NCBI GenBank assembly: GCA_016223145.1
Contig: JACRPN010000001.1
Location: 62,001 to 126,000 of the forward strand
DNA length: 64,000 nucleotides
Source of the DNA: Armatimonadota bacterium
Lineage (GTDB): Bacteria; Armatimonadota; Fimbriimonadia; Fimbriimonadales; Fimbriimonadaceae
Reading direction: 5' to 3'
Of this stretch, positions 43,106 through 51,462 are shown piece after piece. The stretch's first letter is position 1. Every line of letters begins with the position of its first letter. Made by a program: the position numbers and the translations under genes. Under the pieces are notes generated by a model. It worked only from the letters and a program-made list of their open reading frames with translations. It ran no database searches and was not told where the DNA came from.

Positions 43106-44086
43106 CTACCCCATGCTCAGGTAGCGCTCTCCACGATCTGGGAGCATCGTGACGATCGTATGCCCCGGCCCCAGAGCCTGAGCAACCGCTTTGGCCCCGA
43201 GTACATTGGCGCCGGAGGAAATGCCCACAAGCAACCCCTCAGTGCGCGTGATTCGGTGCGATTCCTCAATGGCTTCGGCGGTTTTGATACGCACCACCTG
43301 ATCGATCTCTGAGACGTTCACGACGTCCGGAATGAACCCATCCGCCAGCCCCTGGATGCCGTGGTGCCCCGGAGGATCGCCGGAAAGCACCGCCGATTCG
43401 TCCGCTTCGACCGCCACGACACGCACCGACGGGCTTTCCTTTCTGAGTGCCCTGCCAACCCCCATCAGCGTGCCCCCTGTACCGACGCCCATCACGAACG
43501 CATCGATCGTTCCGGGCACCTGCGCCAGGATTTCGGGGCCAGTGGTCGTTTCATGGCAGAGGGGGTTGTTCGGGTTGGAGAACTGGCTCGGCAGGAAGAG
43601 GTTGGTGTCCTTCTTGGCCCGTTCTCGCGTCTCGTGAACCGCCGCCAAAATGTCGGTGAGCTGGTCGATAAGTTCAAGCTCTGCGCCAAACCCCTGGATC
43701 ATCGCGCGGCGCTCCTGGCTCACGGTCTTGGGCATCATGATTCGAACCTTGTAGCCCTTGCGCGCGCCGACCATGCTCAGCGCGATGCCGGTGTTGCCGC
43801 TGGTGACTTCAAGAATGGTCATTCCGGGACGAAGCTCGCCGTGCTTCTCGGCTTGGCTGATGATGAATGCCGCAATGCTATCCTTGATGCTGCCGCCCGG
43901 ATTCTGAAACTCGCTCTTGGCGAAGATCGAGCAACCGGTTTCCTTGCTCGCCTCGCGAAGCTTGATGACCGGCGTGTAGCCGACCCCATCGAGCAGGTCG
44001 GCGGGCCTCATGCAAATGGGAACGTGACGGGGACAGGGAAGGCCGCAGCCGGACAGCGACGTACCGGACTGCATCAGGTCGCTCAT
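43106..44086 (-). CDS. cysK: Cysteine synthase family PLP enzyme
   Basis: O-acetylserine sulfhydrylase-type enzyme. The PLP Lys lies in KSEFQNPGGSIKDSIAAF, EVTSGNTGIALSMV is the substrate/phosphate loop, and GVGTGGTLMGVGRAL the PLP phosphate-binding Gly loop. Core length from MRPADLLDG (44011) is about 301 residues, normal for CysK; the start at 44086 adds 25 residues containing CGLPC, which may be a real metal- or redox-linked tail or non-coding. Cystathionine beta-synthase-type activity cannot be excluded. Confidence 0.88.
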   Translation of the reverse strand: MSDLMQSGTSLSGCGLPCPRHVPICMRPADLLDGVGYTPVIKLREASKETGCSIFAKSEFQNPGGSIKDSIAAFIISQAEKHGELRPGMTILEVTSGNTGIALSMVGARKGYKVRIMMPKTVSQERRAMIQGFGAELELIDQLTDILAAVHETRERAKKDTNLFLPSQFSNPNNPLCHETTTGPEILAQVPGTIDAFVMGVGTGGTLMGVGRALRKESPSVRVVAVEADESAVLSGDPPGHHGIQGLADGFIPDVVNVSEIDQVVRIKTAEAIEESHRITRTEGLLVGISSGANVLGAKAVAQALGPGHTIVTMLPDRGERYLSMG

Positions 44087-44256
44087 ATCTCTATTCTAGG
44101 GCTCTGCGGGTCCAAAGGTCGCAAGCTATACACTTTCGTCAAGCTTTGCCAACCTTACGCAGCCTCGAACGTATGAAGGAATAGGGTTCGACCTGCAACA
44201 TCCCCGTCCGTTAAGGACTGCAGATCGAGACCCTTTGCGCCCGGTTTGTCCTCTAG

Positions 44257-44279
44257 TACCATGAGGCGGGCGGCAGAAA
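44257..44279 (+). repeat. TGAGGCGGGCGGCAGAA element upstream of nadA
   Basis: Fourth copy of the element, 26 bp before the nadA start, in the same orientation as at 36843 and 39861. The rest of spacer 44087-44304 has no recognised feature. Confidence 0.75.
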
Positions 44280-44304
44280 CCGAACAGCCGGATCCTTCAG
44301 CGCT

Positions 44305-45444
44305 ATGCACCAAGCTCCGCTACCCCCCGAATATCAGAACCTCTCACCCGAGGAGACTCGGACCCGCATCCAGGCCGCGAAACGGGCTATGGGCAGCCGC
44401 CTGGTGATCCTGGGCCACCACTACCAGCGCGACGAGATCATCGAGCACGCCGACTTCCGAGGGGACAGCTACAAACTGTGCAAGGACGCCCAGAGGCATC
44501 CTGAAGCGGAGTTCATCGTGTTCTGCGGCGTGCACTTTATGGCCGAAAGCGCCGACATCCTGACCGACAAGCGCGTGATCCTACCCAACCTTGCCGCCGG
44601 TTGCTCGATGGCGGATATGGCGAACATCTTTCAGGTGAGGAAGTGCTGGAGAGAACTGCACTCTGTGATAGGTGAGAATGGTGAGAGTGGTGAGAATCGT
44701 CCGGAACAACTCTCACCATTCTCACAATCTCCAGCCATCCTCCCCATCACCTACATCAACTCGGCTGCAACACTGAAGGCGTTTGTCGGAGACCAAGGCG
44801 GAACCGTGTGTACCTCCACCAACGCGCCGGCTGCCGTGAAATGGGCTCTGGAGCACGCCGGAAAGGTGCTCTTCTTCCCAGACCAGCACCTGGGGCGGAA
44901 TACCGGCGTCAAGCTGGGCTACGATCCTAACGAGGACATGTGCGTCTGGGACCCGTTCAAGCCGCTCGGAGGAAATACTCCGGAGACGCTGAAAAGGGCG
45001 AAGTTCATCCTTTGGAAAGGGCATTGCTCGGTCCACCAGCGCTTCACCGTCGCGCAGATCGAAAAGGCGCGCGCCGAGCATCCTGGAGTGCAAGTGATTG
45101 TGCATCCGGAGTGCCCGCTCGACGTGGTGCAGGCAGCCGATTGCGCCGGTTCCACCGAGTTCATCATCAAGACCGTCTCGTCGTCGGACCCTGGAACGGT
45201 ATGGGCCGTAGGGACAGAGATCAACTTGGTTTCGCGCCTAGCCAAGGAGCACGGCGATCGAACGGTCTTCTGCCTGGACAGCCAGGTCTGCCCTTGCTCC
45301 ACCATGTACAGAATCCACCCCTCGTTCCTTCTGTGGGCTCTGGAGAACTTGGTTTCAGGCATCGTGGTGAACGAGATCATGGTCCCAGAAGAGGTCAAGG
45401 CGCCCGCCAAGGTTGCACTCGATCGCATGCTGCAACTGGCCTAG
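44305..45444 (+). CDS. nadA: Quinolinate synthase A with a palindromic in-frame insertion
   Basis: 4Fe-4S enzyme condensing iminoaspartate and DHAP to quinolinate for NAD synthesis. The 379-residue product has ILGHHYQRDEII, FCGVHFMAESADIL, LPNLAAGCSMADM with one cluster Cys, VCTSTNAP, HPECPLDVVQAADCAGST and the Cys of CLDSQVCPCSTMY. Residues about 121-145 are an insertion not found in the family, between LHSV and ILPITYINSAATLKA. nadB and nadC are not in the window. Confidence 0.95.
   Translation: MHQAPLPPEYQNLSPEETRTRIQAAKRAMGSRLVILGHHYQRDEIIEHADFRGDSYKLCKDAQRHPEAEFIVFCGVHFMAESADILTDKRVILPNLAAGCSMADMANIFQVRKCWRELHSVIGENGESGENRPEQLSPFSQSPAILPITYINSAATLKAFVGDQGGTVCTSTNAPAAVKWALEHAGKVLFFPDQHLGRNTGVKLGYDPNEDMCVWDPFKPLGGNTPETLKRAKFILWKGHCSVHQRFTVAQIEKARAEHPGVQVIVHPECPLDVVQAADCAGSTEFIIKTVSSSDPGTVWAVGTEINLVSRLAKEHGDRTVFCLDSQVCPCSTMYRIHPSFLLWALENLVSGIVVNEIMVPEEVKAPAKVALDRMLQLA
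44665..44740 (+). repeat. Palindromic in-frame insertion in nadA
   Basis: GTGAGAATGGTGAGAG (44672-44687) is a perfect reverse complement of 44710-44725. The sequence encodes a Gly/Glu/Asn-rich then Ser/Pro-rich peptide, keeps the frame and lies between two conserved NadA domains. Confidence 0.85.
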
Positions 45445-45582
45445 GGCCCGCTCTTCGTTCGATGTGACCCGTATTTGTACCGGATCGGCGCCGATTCCCC
45501 GTTAGGTTGCGGTTAAAGTCTCTGGAACTGCTGTATCATCTCCTTGTCGGTTCGGCCGTTCGGCCGTTATTTGGAGAGAAGG

Positions 45583-46188
45583 ATGATACGAATTAAAACT
45601 GCACTTTGTGCAGGCTTGGTTTGCGCGAGCCTGCCTTCGTTTGGCTTAACCGTTTTTGATTTTGAAGATCAGGCGCTCGGTAGCACCTCTTTTTTGACGT
45701 CCACGAAAGACGGCATCACCATGGACGTCACCCAGGGTGGCGAGACCTTCGACGTTCAGGACATCACGTCCTTTGGGCGCCCTCTGACTTGGAAGACCCA
45801 CACCCTGCTGCCCAACACGGGTGGGCGCACTCCCATGGTCGCCAACTTCAGCCAAAGCCTGTCGGCGGTCGAGATTCAATCGGGGGACTACTTCGCCGAT
45901 GATGATCTGATCTACCTCGAGGGCTATGCCGGTCTGGACGGCACGGGCGGAATGGTGGCCTCCACCACGTTTAACTGGCCCGCGTCCTACGGTCTTCCGA
46001 ACTACGCCGGTCTGACGATCTATGCTCCGTCGGGCTCGTCGATCCGCTCGATCAAGTTCGGTGGCGTCGGTCTTGGCGGCAACCAGAACATCTACTTCGA
46101 TAACATCGCGGTAGAAGCCGTGCCGGAGCCCGCCGCTCTCGCTGCGCTTGGTATCGGCGCGATCGCGCTGATCCGACGCCGCAAGTAA
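45583..46188 (+). CDS. PEP-CTERM-sorted exported protein
   Basis: A 201-residue secreted protein. A signal peptide (IRIKTALCAGLVCASLPSFG) is followed by a beta-rich body (EDQALGSTSFLTSTKDGI) and a C-terminal PEP-CTERM tripartite tail VPEPAALAALGIGAIALIRRRK-like: the VPEP motif, a short membrane helix and an Arg-rich end at about residues 180-201. PEP-CTERM proteins are exported and processed by exosortases in exopolysaccharide-producing bacteria; no exosortase gene is in this window. GGAGA before the ATG at 45583 favours it over the longer frame from 45544. Confidence 0.87.
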   Translation: MIRIKTALCAGLVCASLPSFGLTVFDFEDQALGSTSFLTSTKDGITMDVTQGGETFDVQDITSFGRPLTWKTHTLLPNTGGRTPMVANFSQSLSAVEIQSGDYFADDDLIYLEGYAGLDGTGGMVASTTFNWPASYGLPNYAGLTIYAPSGSSIRSIKFGGVGLGGNQNIYFDNIAVEAVPEPAALAALGIGAIALIRRRK

Positions 46189-46293
46189 TCGGTTCCGCTC
46201 ATTTCTGCGCAACGCTCTGGGGTTTCTCCAGGGCGTTGTCTATTTTGGGCTCCCGGACTCTGGGCGGCGACAAGAAACGCTAAACTCAGGCGG

Positions 46294-47979
46294 ATGCCAA
46301 CGCCGCTCATCGAATGCGTTCCCAACTTCAGCGAAGGCCGTGACCACGCGGCCATTGAAGCCATCGCCGACGCCGTTCGCTCGGTCGAAGGGGTCAAGTT
46401 GCTCAACGTCGACCCCGGCGCCTCGACGAACCGAACGGTCTTCACTTTTGCCGGCGAGCCTGTGGCCGTTTGCGAAGCGGCGTTCCGCGCGGCGAAGGCC
46501 GGCATCGAACGCATCGACATGAGCCGGCACCATGGCGAGCACCCAAGGTTTGGCGCCCTGGACGTCTGCCCATTGGTCCCGATCGCTGGAATCACGATGG
46601 AAGAGACCGCTGCGTATGCCCGCGCGCTCGGGAAGCGGCTCGGCGAGGAGCTTGGCCTGACGATCTACCTCTACGGCGAGGCGGCCACGTCGCCCGTACG
46701 GAAAGACCTCTCGTATGTGCGTTCGGGCGAATATGAGGCTCTGCCCGAGAAGCTGAAGACGCCCGAATGGAGACCTGACTTCGGCCCGCCCGCGTTCAAC
46801 CCGAGGAGCGGGGCGTCGGCGGTCGGCGCGCGGGATTTTCTCATCGCCTACAACGTAAACCTGAACACAACGAGCACGCGACGCGCGAATTCCGTCGCGT
46901 TCGACGTGCGCGAACGCGGCCGCGTCAAGCGCATCGGCAACCCGATTTCGGGTGAGATCGTGCGCGATTCTGAGGGCAATCCCGTCCACGAGCCGGGCGC
47001 GCTGAAGTCGGTCAAAGCCATCGGCTGGTTCATCGAAGAATATGGCTTTGCCCAAGTTTCCATGAACTTAACGAGCATCCGCGAAACCCCGATCCACGTC
47101 GCATTCGACACCTGCTGCGAGAAGGCAGGTGCTCGTGGCATCCGCGTAACCGGCTCCGAACTGGTCGGTCTGATCCCGCTTCAATCGATACTGGAGGCAG
47201 GCCGCTACTTCCTTCGCAAACAGCAGCTCTCCGTTGGCGTACCGGACTCCGAACTCGTCCGGGTCGCCATCAAGTCTATGGGCCTGGATGAACTGGGCCC
47301 ATTCGATCCGCAGGTGCGGATTATCGAGTACGCCATGGTCGATACAGCCAATCACACCCTTGTGAACCTGTCCACAAAGGCCTTCGTCGAGAAGGTCGCA
47401 TCGGAGTCCCCGGCGCCCGGCGGTGGATCGGTCTCAGCGCTGCTCGGCGCGCTCGGAGCCGCTCTCGGGACCATGGTCGCGAACCTCTCAGCCCACAAGC
47501 GAGGTTGGGACGACCGCTGGGAGGAGTTCTCGCAGTGGGCAGAAAAAGGCAAGCAATGCTATACGGAACTGCTTGCCCTTGTCGATGAAGACACCGCTGC
47601 ATTCGATGCGCTCATGGCCGCCTTCTCCCTACCTAAGGACACCGAGGACGAGAAGGCCGCCCGCGCGGCTGCCATCCAGGGCGCGACCAGGGGCGCCATC
47701 GAGGTTCCGCTTCGAACGATGGAGGTGGCGTACCGCTCGATGGAGGTCATTCGAGCAATGGCCGAGACCGGCAACCCGAACTCCGTATCCGATGCCGGTG
47801 TCGGGGCATTGTGCGCGGTCGCGGCCGTTCGAGGGGCCCACTTGAATGTGAAGATCAACTGCTCCGGGCTGAAAGATGAGGCTTTCGTAGCCAAGGCCAC
47901 GGCCAAGGCAAGCCAGATCGAAAAGCAAGCGATTGCCGCCGAATCGACCATTCTTGACTCTGTTGAAAAGAAACTCTGA
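46294..47979 (+). CDS. ftcD: Bifunctional formiminotransferase-cyclodeaminase
   Basis: Folate-dependent enzyme of histidine degradation. Residues about 1-300 are the glutamate formiminotransferase (LIECVPNFSEGRD, MSRHHGEHPRFGALDVCPL, YLYGEAATSPVRKDL) and about 345-555 the formiminotetrahydrofolate cyclodeaminase (ASESPAPGGGSVSALLGALG). The fused form, as in animals and some bacteria, is full length. hutU, the preceding step of the pathway, is 7 kb away on the other strand; hutH and hutI are not seen. Confidence 0.95.
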   Translation: MPTPLIECVPNFSEGRDHAAIEAIADAVRSVEGVKLLNVDPGASTNRTVFTFAGEPVAVCEAAFRAAKAGIERIDMSRHHGEHPRFGALDVCPLVPIAGITMEETAAYARALGKRLGEELGLTIYLYGEAATSPVRKDLSYVRSGEYEALPEKLKTPEWRPDFGPPAFNPRSGASAVGARDFLIAYNVNLNTTSTRRANSVAFDVRERGRVKRIGNPISGEIVRDSEGNPVHEPGALKSVKAIGWFIEEYGFAQVSMNLTSIRETPIHVAFDTCCEKAGARGIRVTGSELVGLIPLQSILEAGRYFLRKQQLSVGVPDSELVRVAIKSMGLDELGPFDPQVRIIEYAMVDTANHTLVNLSTKAFVEKVASESPAPGGGSVSALLGALGAALGTMVANLSAHKRGWDDRWEEFSQWAEKGKQCYTELLALVDEDTAAFDALMAAFSLPKDTEDEKAARAAAIQGATRGAIEVPLRTMEVAYRSMEVIRAMAETGNPNSVSDAGVGALCAVAAVRGAHLNVKINCSGLKDEAFVAKATAKASQIEKQAIAAESTILDSVEKKL

Positions 47980-48024
47980 GGGCGGGTACTGTCCTGCCTT
48001 GAGTCCATTCAAGGAGGACCAGCA

Positions 48025-48672
48025 ATGTCACTTCAACTAGGGGACGTCGTCCCAAACTTCACGCAGCAATCGACCGACGGACCGATCGACTTCTACGACT
48101 ATGCCGGCAGCGGTTGGGTGATCCTTTTCTCTCACCCCAAAGACTTCACGCCCGTGTGCACCACCGAATTGGGCGCTGTCGCGAGGCTCAAATCGGAATT
48201 CGACCGGCGCGGCGTCAAGGTCATCGGCCTGAGCGTCGACAGCCTGGCGAGCCATCAGGGCTGGGTCCAGGACATCGAGGACACGCAGGGCGTCAAGCTC
48301 AATTTCCCACTGCTCGCCGATGAGGACCGAACGGTCGCCAACCTATATGGCATGATCCACCCGAACTCGGACAACGTGTTTACCGTGCGCTCGGTGTTCA
48401 TCATCGACCCGGACAAAAAGCTGCGCCTGACCCTCACCTACCCGGCACCGACCGGCCGCAACTTCAACGAGATCCTGCGGGTGGTCGACGCGCTGCAGCT
48501 CACGGACAGGAACAAGGTCGCGACGCCGGTGAACTGGAGCCACGGCGACGACGTGATCATCCTGCCCTCGGTCAGCGATGAGGCCGCCAGAGAACTGTTC
48601 CCCGATGGCTTCACGACACTCAAGCCCTACCTTCGAGTGACCAAGCAGCCCCGCGAGAAAGCCGGCGTATAG
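48025..48672 (+). CDS. 1-Cys peroxiredoxin (Prx6-type)
   Basis: A 215-residue thiol peroxidase. The peroxidatic Cys is in HPKDFTPVCTTELG (PxxxTxxC), and it is the only Cys in the protein, so no resolving Cys exists, as in 1-Cys Prx6 enzymes; TYPAPTGRNFNEILRVVDALQ is a Prx6 signature. AAGGAGG lies seven bases upstream of ATG and can be covered by a six-bp hairpin (CCTTGA/TCAAGG, 47997-48014). A strong terminator hairpin follows the gene. Confidence 0.93.
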   Translation: MSLQLGDVVPNFTQQSTDGPIDFYDYAGSGWVILFSHPKDFTPVCTTELGAVARLKSEFDRRGVKVIGLSVDSLASHQGWVQDIEDTQGVKLNFPLLADEDRTVANLYGMIHPNSDNVFTVRSVFIIDPDKKLRLTLTYPAPTGRNFNEILRVVDALQLTDRNKVATPVNWSHGDDVIILPSVSDEAARELFPDGFTTLKPYLRVTKQPREKAGV

Positions 48673-48687
48673 GCAGCGAATCTCAAC

Positions 48688-48730
48688 GCCCTGCTTCCCG
48701 TTTGACGCAACTGTAAACGGGAAGCAGGGC
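48688..48730 (+). terminator. Terminator-like hairpin after the peroxiredoxin gene
   Basis: Perfect 16-bp arms (48688-48703 with 48715-48730), GCCCTGCTTCCCGTTT and its complement, around an 11-base loop. No T-tract follows, so termination may need a factor, or it may be a repeat element. Confidence 0.7.
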
Positions 48731-48794
48731 CCCCGCGCTATTCAGCGCGCAGAAACTCCATCGAAACCGGACAACAAGAGGCTAATATCCTTGC

Positions 48795-50045
48795 ATGCTC
48801 GAACCGCCCGAGCGGCCCAAGAAGCGCCTTGCCTTCCGCCCCCCGAAAAGGAGCGCCCTTTGGCTTGGGCTGTGCGAGCTCTTCCTGCCAACCATCCTGA
48901 AGCGCGGTTTTGGGATTGAGTCGGTCCATTATGAGCCGCATGAGCTTGAGCGCTTCCGTCACCTAACCTCAGAGCGGCTGCTCATCACACCGAACCATCC
49001 GACCCACGCCGAGCCGGTCGTGATGTTTCACCTGGCCAAAACGGTCGGACGTCCCTTCTATTACCTCTCGAACCGCGAGGGCTTTGGGCTGGCGTGGGGG
49101 CTGCTCGGGTTCCTGCTCCAACGCTGCGGCGCCTATTCGATCCTTCGGGGCGCGCCGGATCGGGAGTCCTTCAAGACCACCCGTCGCATCTTGAGCCAGG
49201 CGATGGGACCGCTCGTGATCTTCCCCGAGGGGGAGGTCTACAGCCAGAACGACAGCCTGCTGCCCTTCCAGGCGGGCGTTTTTCAACTGGCCTTCCTGGC
49301 GATGGACGACATGGGCGACGTGCAGCCGGCTCTGCCGCTCTTCGTGCAGCCCGTCGCGATCCGGTACCGCTTCACCCAGGATATGGGCCGCCAGATCGTT
49401 GAGTCTATGGACCATCTGGAGCGGCACTTGTCCCTCGATGGACCTCCCCCGGGGGACACGTACTCCCGCCTAAGGCGAATCGGTGATGCGGTCTTGACCT
49501 CTGCCGAGCGAACCTATGACCTCCCGCACGGGTCGTCCGATGACCTGAATCCGAGAATCGACGCCGTACGCAACAAGATCGTCGAGCGCGTGGCCGACGC
49601 CCTGCATCTTGATCCTGAGAGCCTGGGACCGACCCTGCCCGACAAGATGCGCGGCCTCATGAACCGGCTGAGCGGGGTGGTTCCGGACGACACGAAGGTT
49701 GATTCAACCTACCACGCGCGCTTGGTCGAGGAAGAGGCAACCAGGAACCGCCCGCTCATCCGCGACCTCAAGCGCCTGTCGAACTGGCTTGCGGTCCGCG
49801 ACGGCTACGTGGGCGAGAATCCAACCCAGGAGCGCATGGTCGACACCCTGTGGCGGCTGGAGAGCGAGGTACTGGGCCGTCGGATGATCAAGGGCCGTCG
49901 GCAGTGCTCTGTCCGTCTGCCGGAGCCAATCGACCTGAGGGAATACGGGACGCAGTTCAAAGAGAACAAGCGCGAGGCCGTTCACGCGGTAACGGATCGT
50001 GTCGAGGCGAGCATTCAAGCGATGCTGGATGAGATGGGGAAGTAG
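48795..50045 (+). CDS. Acyltransferase of the PlsC (lysophosphatidate acyltransferase) superfamily
   Basis: A 416-residue protein. The N-terminal ~200 residues carry the PlsC motifs: NHPTHAEPV where HX4D is usually found (here His-X4-Glu) and VIFPEGEVYSQND for the EGT-like block. The C-terminal half (residues 230-416) is helical and not part of the minimal fold. It may transfer acyl chains to a lipid precursor such as a glycerophosphate, but the Asp-to-Glu change leaves activity uncertain. Confidence 0.75.
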   Translation: MLEPPERPKKRLAFRPPKRSALWLGLCELFLPTILKRGFGIESVHYEPHELERFRHLTSERLLITPNHPTHAEPVVMFHLAKTVGRPFYYLSNREGFGLAWGLLGFLLQRCGAYSILRGAPDRESFKTTRRILSQAMGPLVIFPEGEVYSQNDSLLPFQAGVFQLAFLAMDDMGDVQPALPLFVQPVAIRYRFTQDMGRQIVESMDHLERHLSLDGPPPGDTYSRLRRIGDAVLTSAERTYDLPHGSSDDLNPRIDAVRNKIVERVADALHLDPESLGPTLPDKMRGLMNRLSGVVPDDTKVDSTYHARLVEEEATRNRPLIRDLKRLSNWLAVRDGYVGENPTQERMVDTLWRLESEVLGRRMIKGRRQCSVRLPEPIDLREYGTQFKENKREAVHAVTDRVEASIQAMLDEMGK

Positions 50046-50058
50046 GCCCCCTGGGCGC

Positions 50059-51186
50059 CTACCAAGGCGGTGGTTTTGGAAGGTCAGGCACGGGTAGCCC
50101 TCGTCTGCGACACAAGCGGGCGGCCCAAACGGGAGCCGAGTCGTCCGCATCGAAGAGGAGTTCCTGGGCGTAGCTGTCGGGCAATTTACGGCGTTTTCTG
50201 AGCATATCTGCTGTGCGCTCGCGACAGAACGAACAGGGGCTGCTCTCGAAAGCCTGAAGGAGTAGCGGATCGGTTTCAGGTCCAGGATTGTGCTTGCCAA
50301 TATCTTGAATGTCCAGGACCATCATGTGCCGGTGCCAGCGTGACTTGACCATTATCATCTGCGGCAACAAGACCGCGCTGTCGCCCGTTCGCAGGTTCCG
50401 GCGGAACATCCCGAAGGCGTAGCCGCGGCGGGCGTCGTCCCCGAGGCAGTCGAAACCAAATGCGCGAACGCCCGGGTGCTCAACACTCTCTAGCACCAAG
50501 AACGCCGCATGCCTTAGCCTGGGGTCCTCGTGCGCAGTAAGGGGCATGAGAAGTCCTGGATCGAGGGGGAAGGGGGTTTTCAGGCGAAAGCAACGGAGCA
50601 GAAATCTTGCCTCGTTGGGGTCTGGCGTTTCGAGGGCGAGGTGTGCCGTGCGAATGAGCTCTTGTTGGCTGAGGTGCTGCACGAGCCGATAGGGCGGGCT
50701 AGAGAAGTTCGGGAATCGCTCGCGGTAGCTGAGCAGGGTTTCCAGGGAAACCACTTCCTTCTCCGCCTCCTCAATCTGGATCTCGCGCGTGCCCTTGACG
50801 GGTTGGAGCGGTTCCTCCGGCAGGAAGTCGGCGGCTTTGGCGAGCCATGGCGAGCGGCGAGCGAAGGTCCTTCGGATGCGCTGGGCTGTCTTCTCCCCAA
50901 TCGTGCTATTCGCGGCGTAGTGAACGCCAAAGGCGCTTGGGTGCGCGGTTCTTCTGCGCCGCCAACGCCGCTCCAATTCGGCGAGAACCTCGCGATAGCC
51001 GTTTGCCCTCGAAATCTGCACCCAGGCTTGCGCCAGCGCCATCGATCGACGGTTGAAGGATTGGCGCCAGCGAGACTCGATGGCCTCCCGTGCGTCCCGG
51101 TTGCCCCGGTGCGCCAGTTCTGCCAACACATAGACTTGTTGGTCATGGGAACGGCAGGGCCATCGGCCGTCCAGTGCCTGAACCAA
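50059..51186 (-). CDS. Hypothetical HEAT-like protein, start uncertain
   Basis: About 375 residues from the TTG at 51186. Sequence has many short helical pairs (HAAFLVLESVEHPGVRAFGF, PVWAARLCRRRG), suggesting HEAT- or armadillo-like repeats; no family recognised. The same frame remains open upstream to the stop of the neighbouring gene at 51463 and encodes a plausible continuous protein (YGEDPLTRSEFRRLLADG), yet no ATG, GTG or TTG occurs there. The true start may be a rare codon, or a frameshift may hide it. It follows the membrane-protein gene directly on the same strand. Confidence 0.65.
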   Translation of the reverse strand: MVQALDGRWPCRSHDQQVYVLAELAHRGNRDAREAIESRWRQSFNRRSMALAQAWVQISRANGYREVLAELERRWRRRRTAHPSAFGVHYAANSTIGEKTAQRIRRTFARRSPWLAKAADFLPEEPLQPVKGTREIQIEEAEKEVVSLETLLSYRERFPNFSSPPYRLVQHLSQQELIRTAHLALETPDPNEARFLLRCFRLKTPFPLDPGLLMPLTAHEDPRLRHAAFLVLESVEHPGVRAFGFDCLGDDARRGYAFGMFRRNLRTGDSAVLLPQMIMVKSRWHRHMMVLDIQDIGKHNPGPETDPLLLQAFESSPCSFCRERTADMLRKRRKLPDSYAQELLFDADDSAPVWAARLCRRRGLPVPDLPKPPPW

Positions 51187-51462
51187 GGCTTGAACGTATA
51201 CCTGCGGGTTACGCGAGAAGGCGATGCAATTCGCCAGATACCAGCCCTTACCGCTTTCGACCTGGCGGTCGAATTGTTGATTCTGAAGGCAGGCCTGAAG
51301 CAGGATGTCCTCGAAGCCTGCATCGGTATGGTCATAGAGCCATTTCGCGGCTCTCCCATGGCCGTCAGCGAGGAGTCTTCTGAATTCAGAGCGCGTCAGT
51401 GGGTCTTCTCCATAAGGTGTTGATCCGTTCTTACCCGGTTCTCGTGCCCACCAGACATCTCC

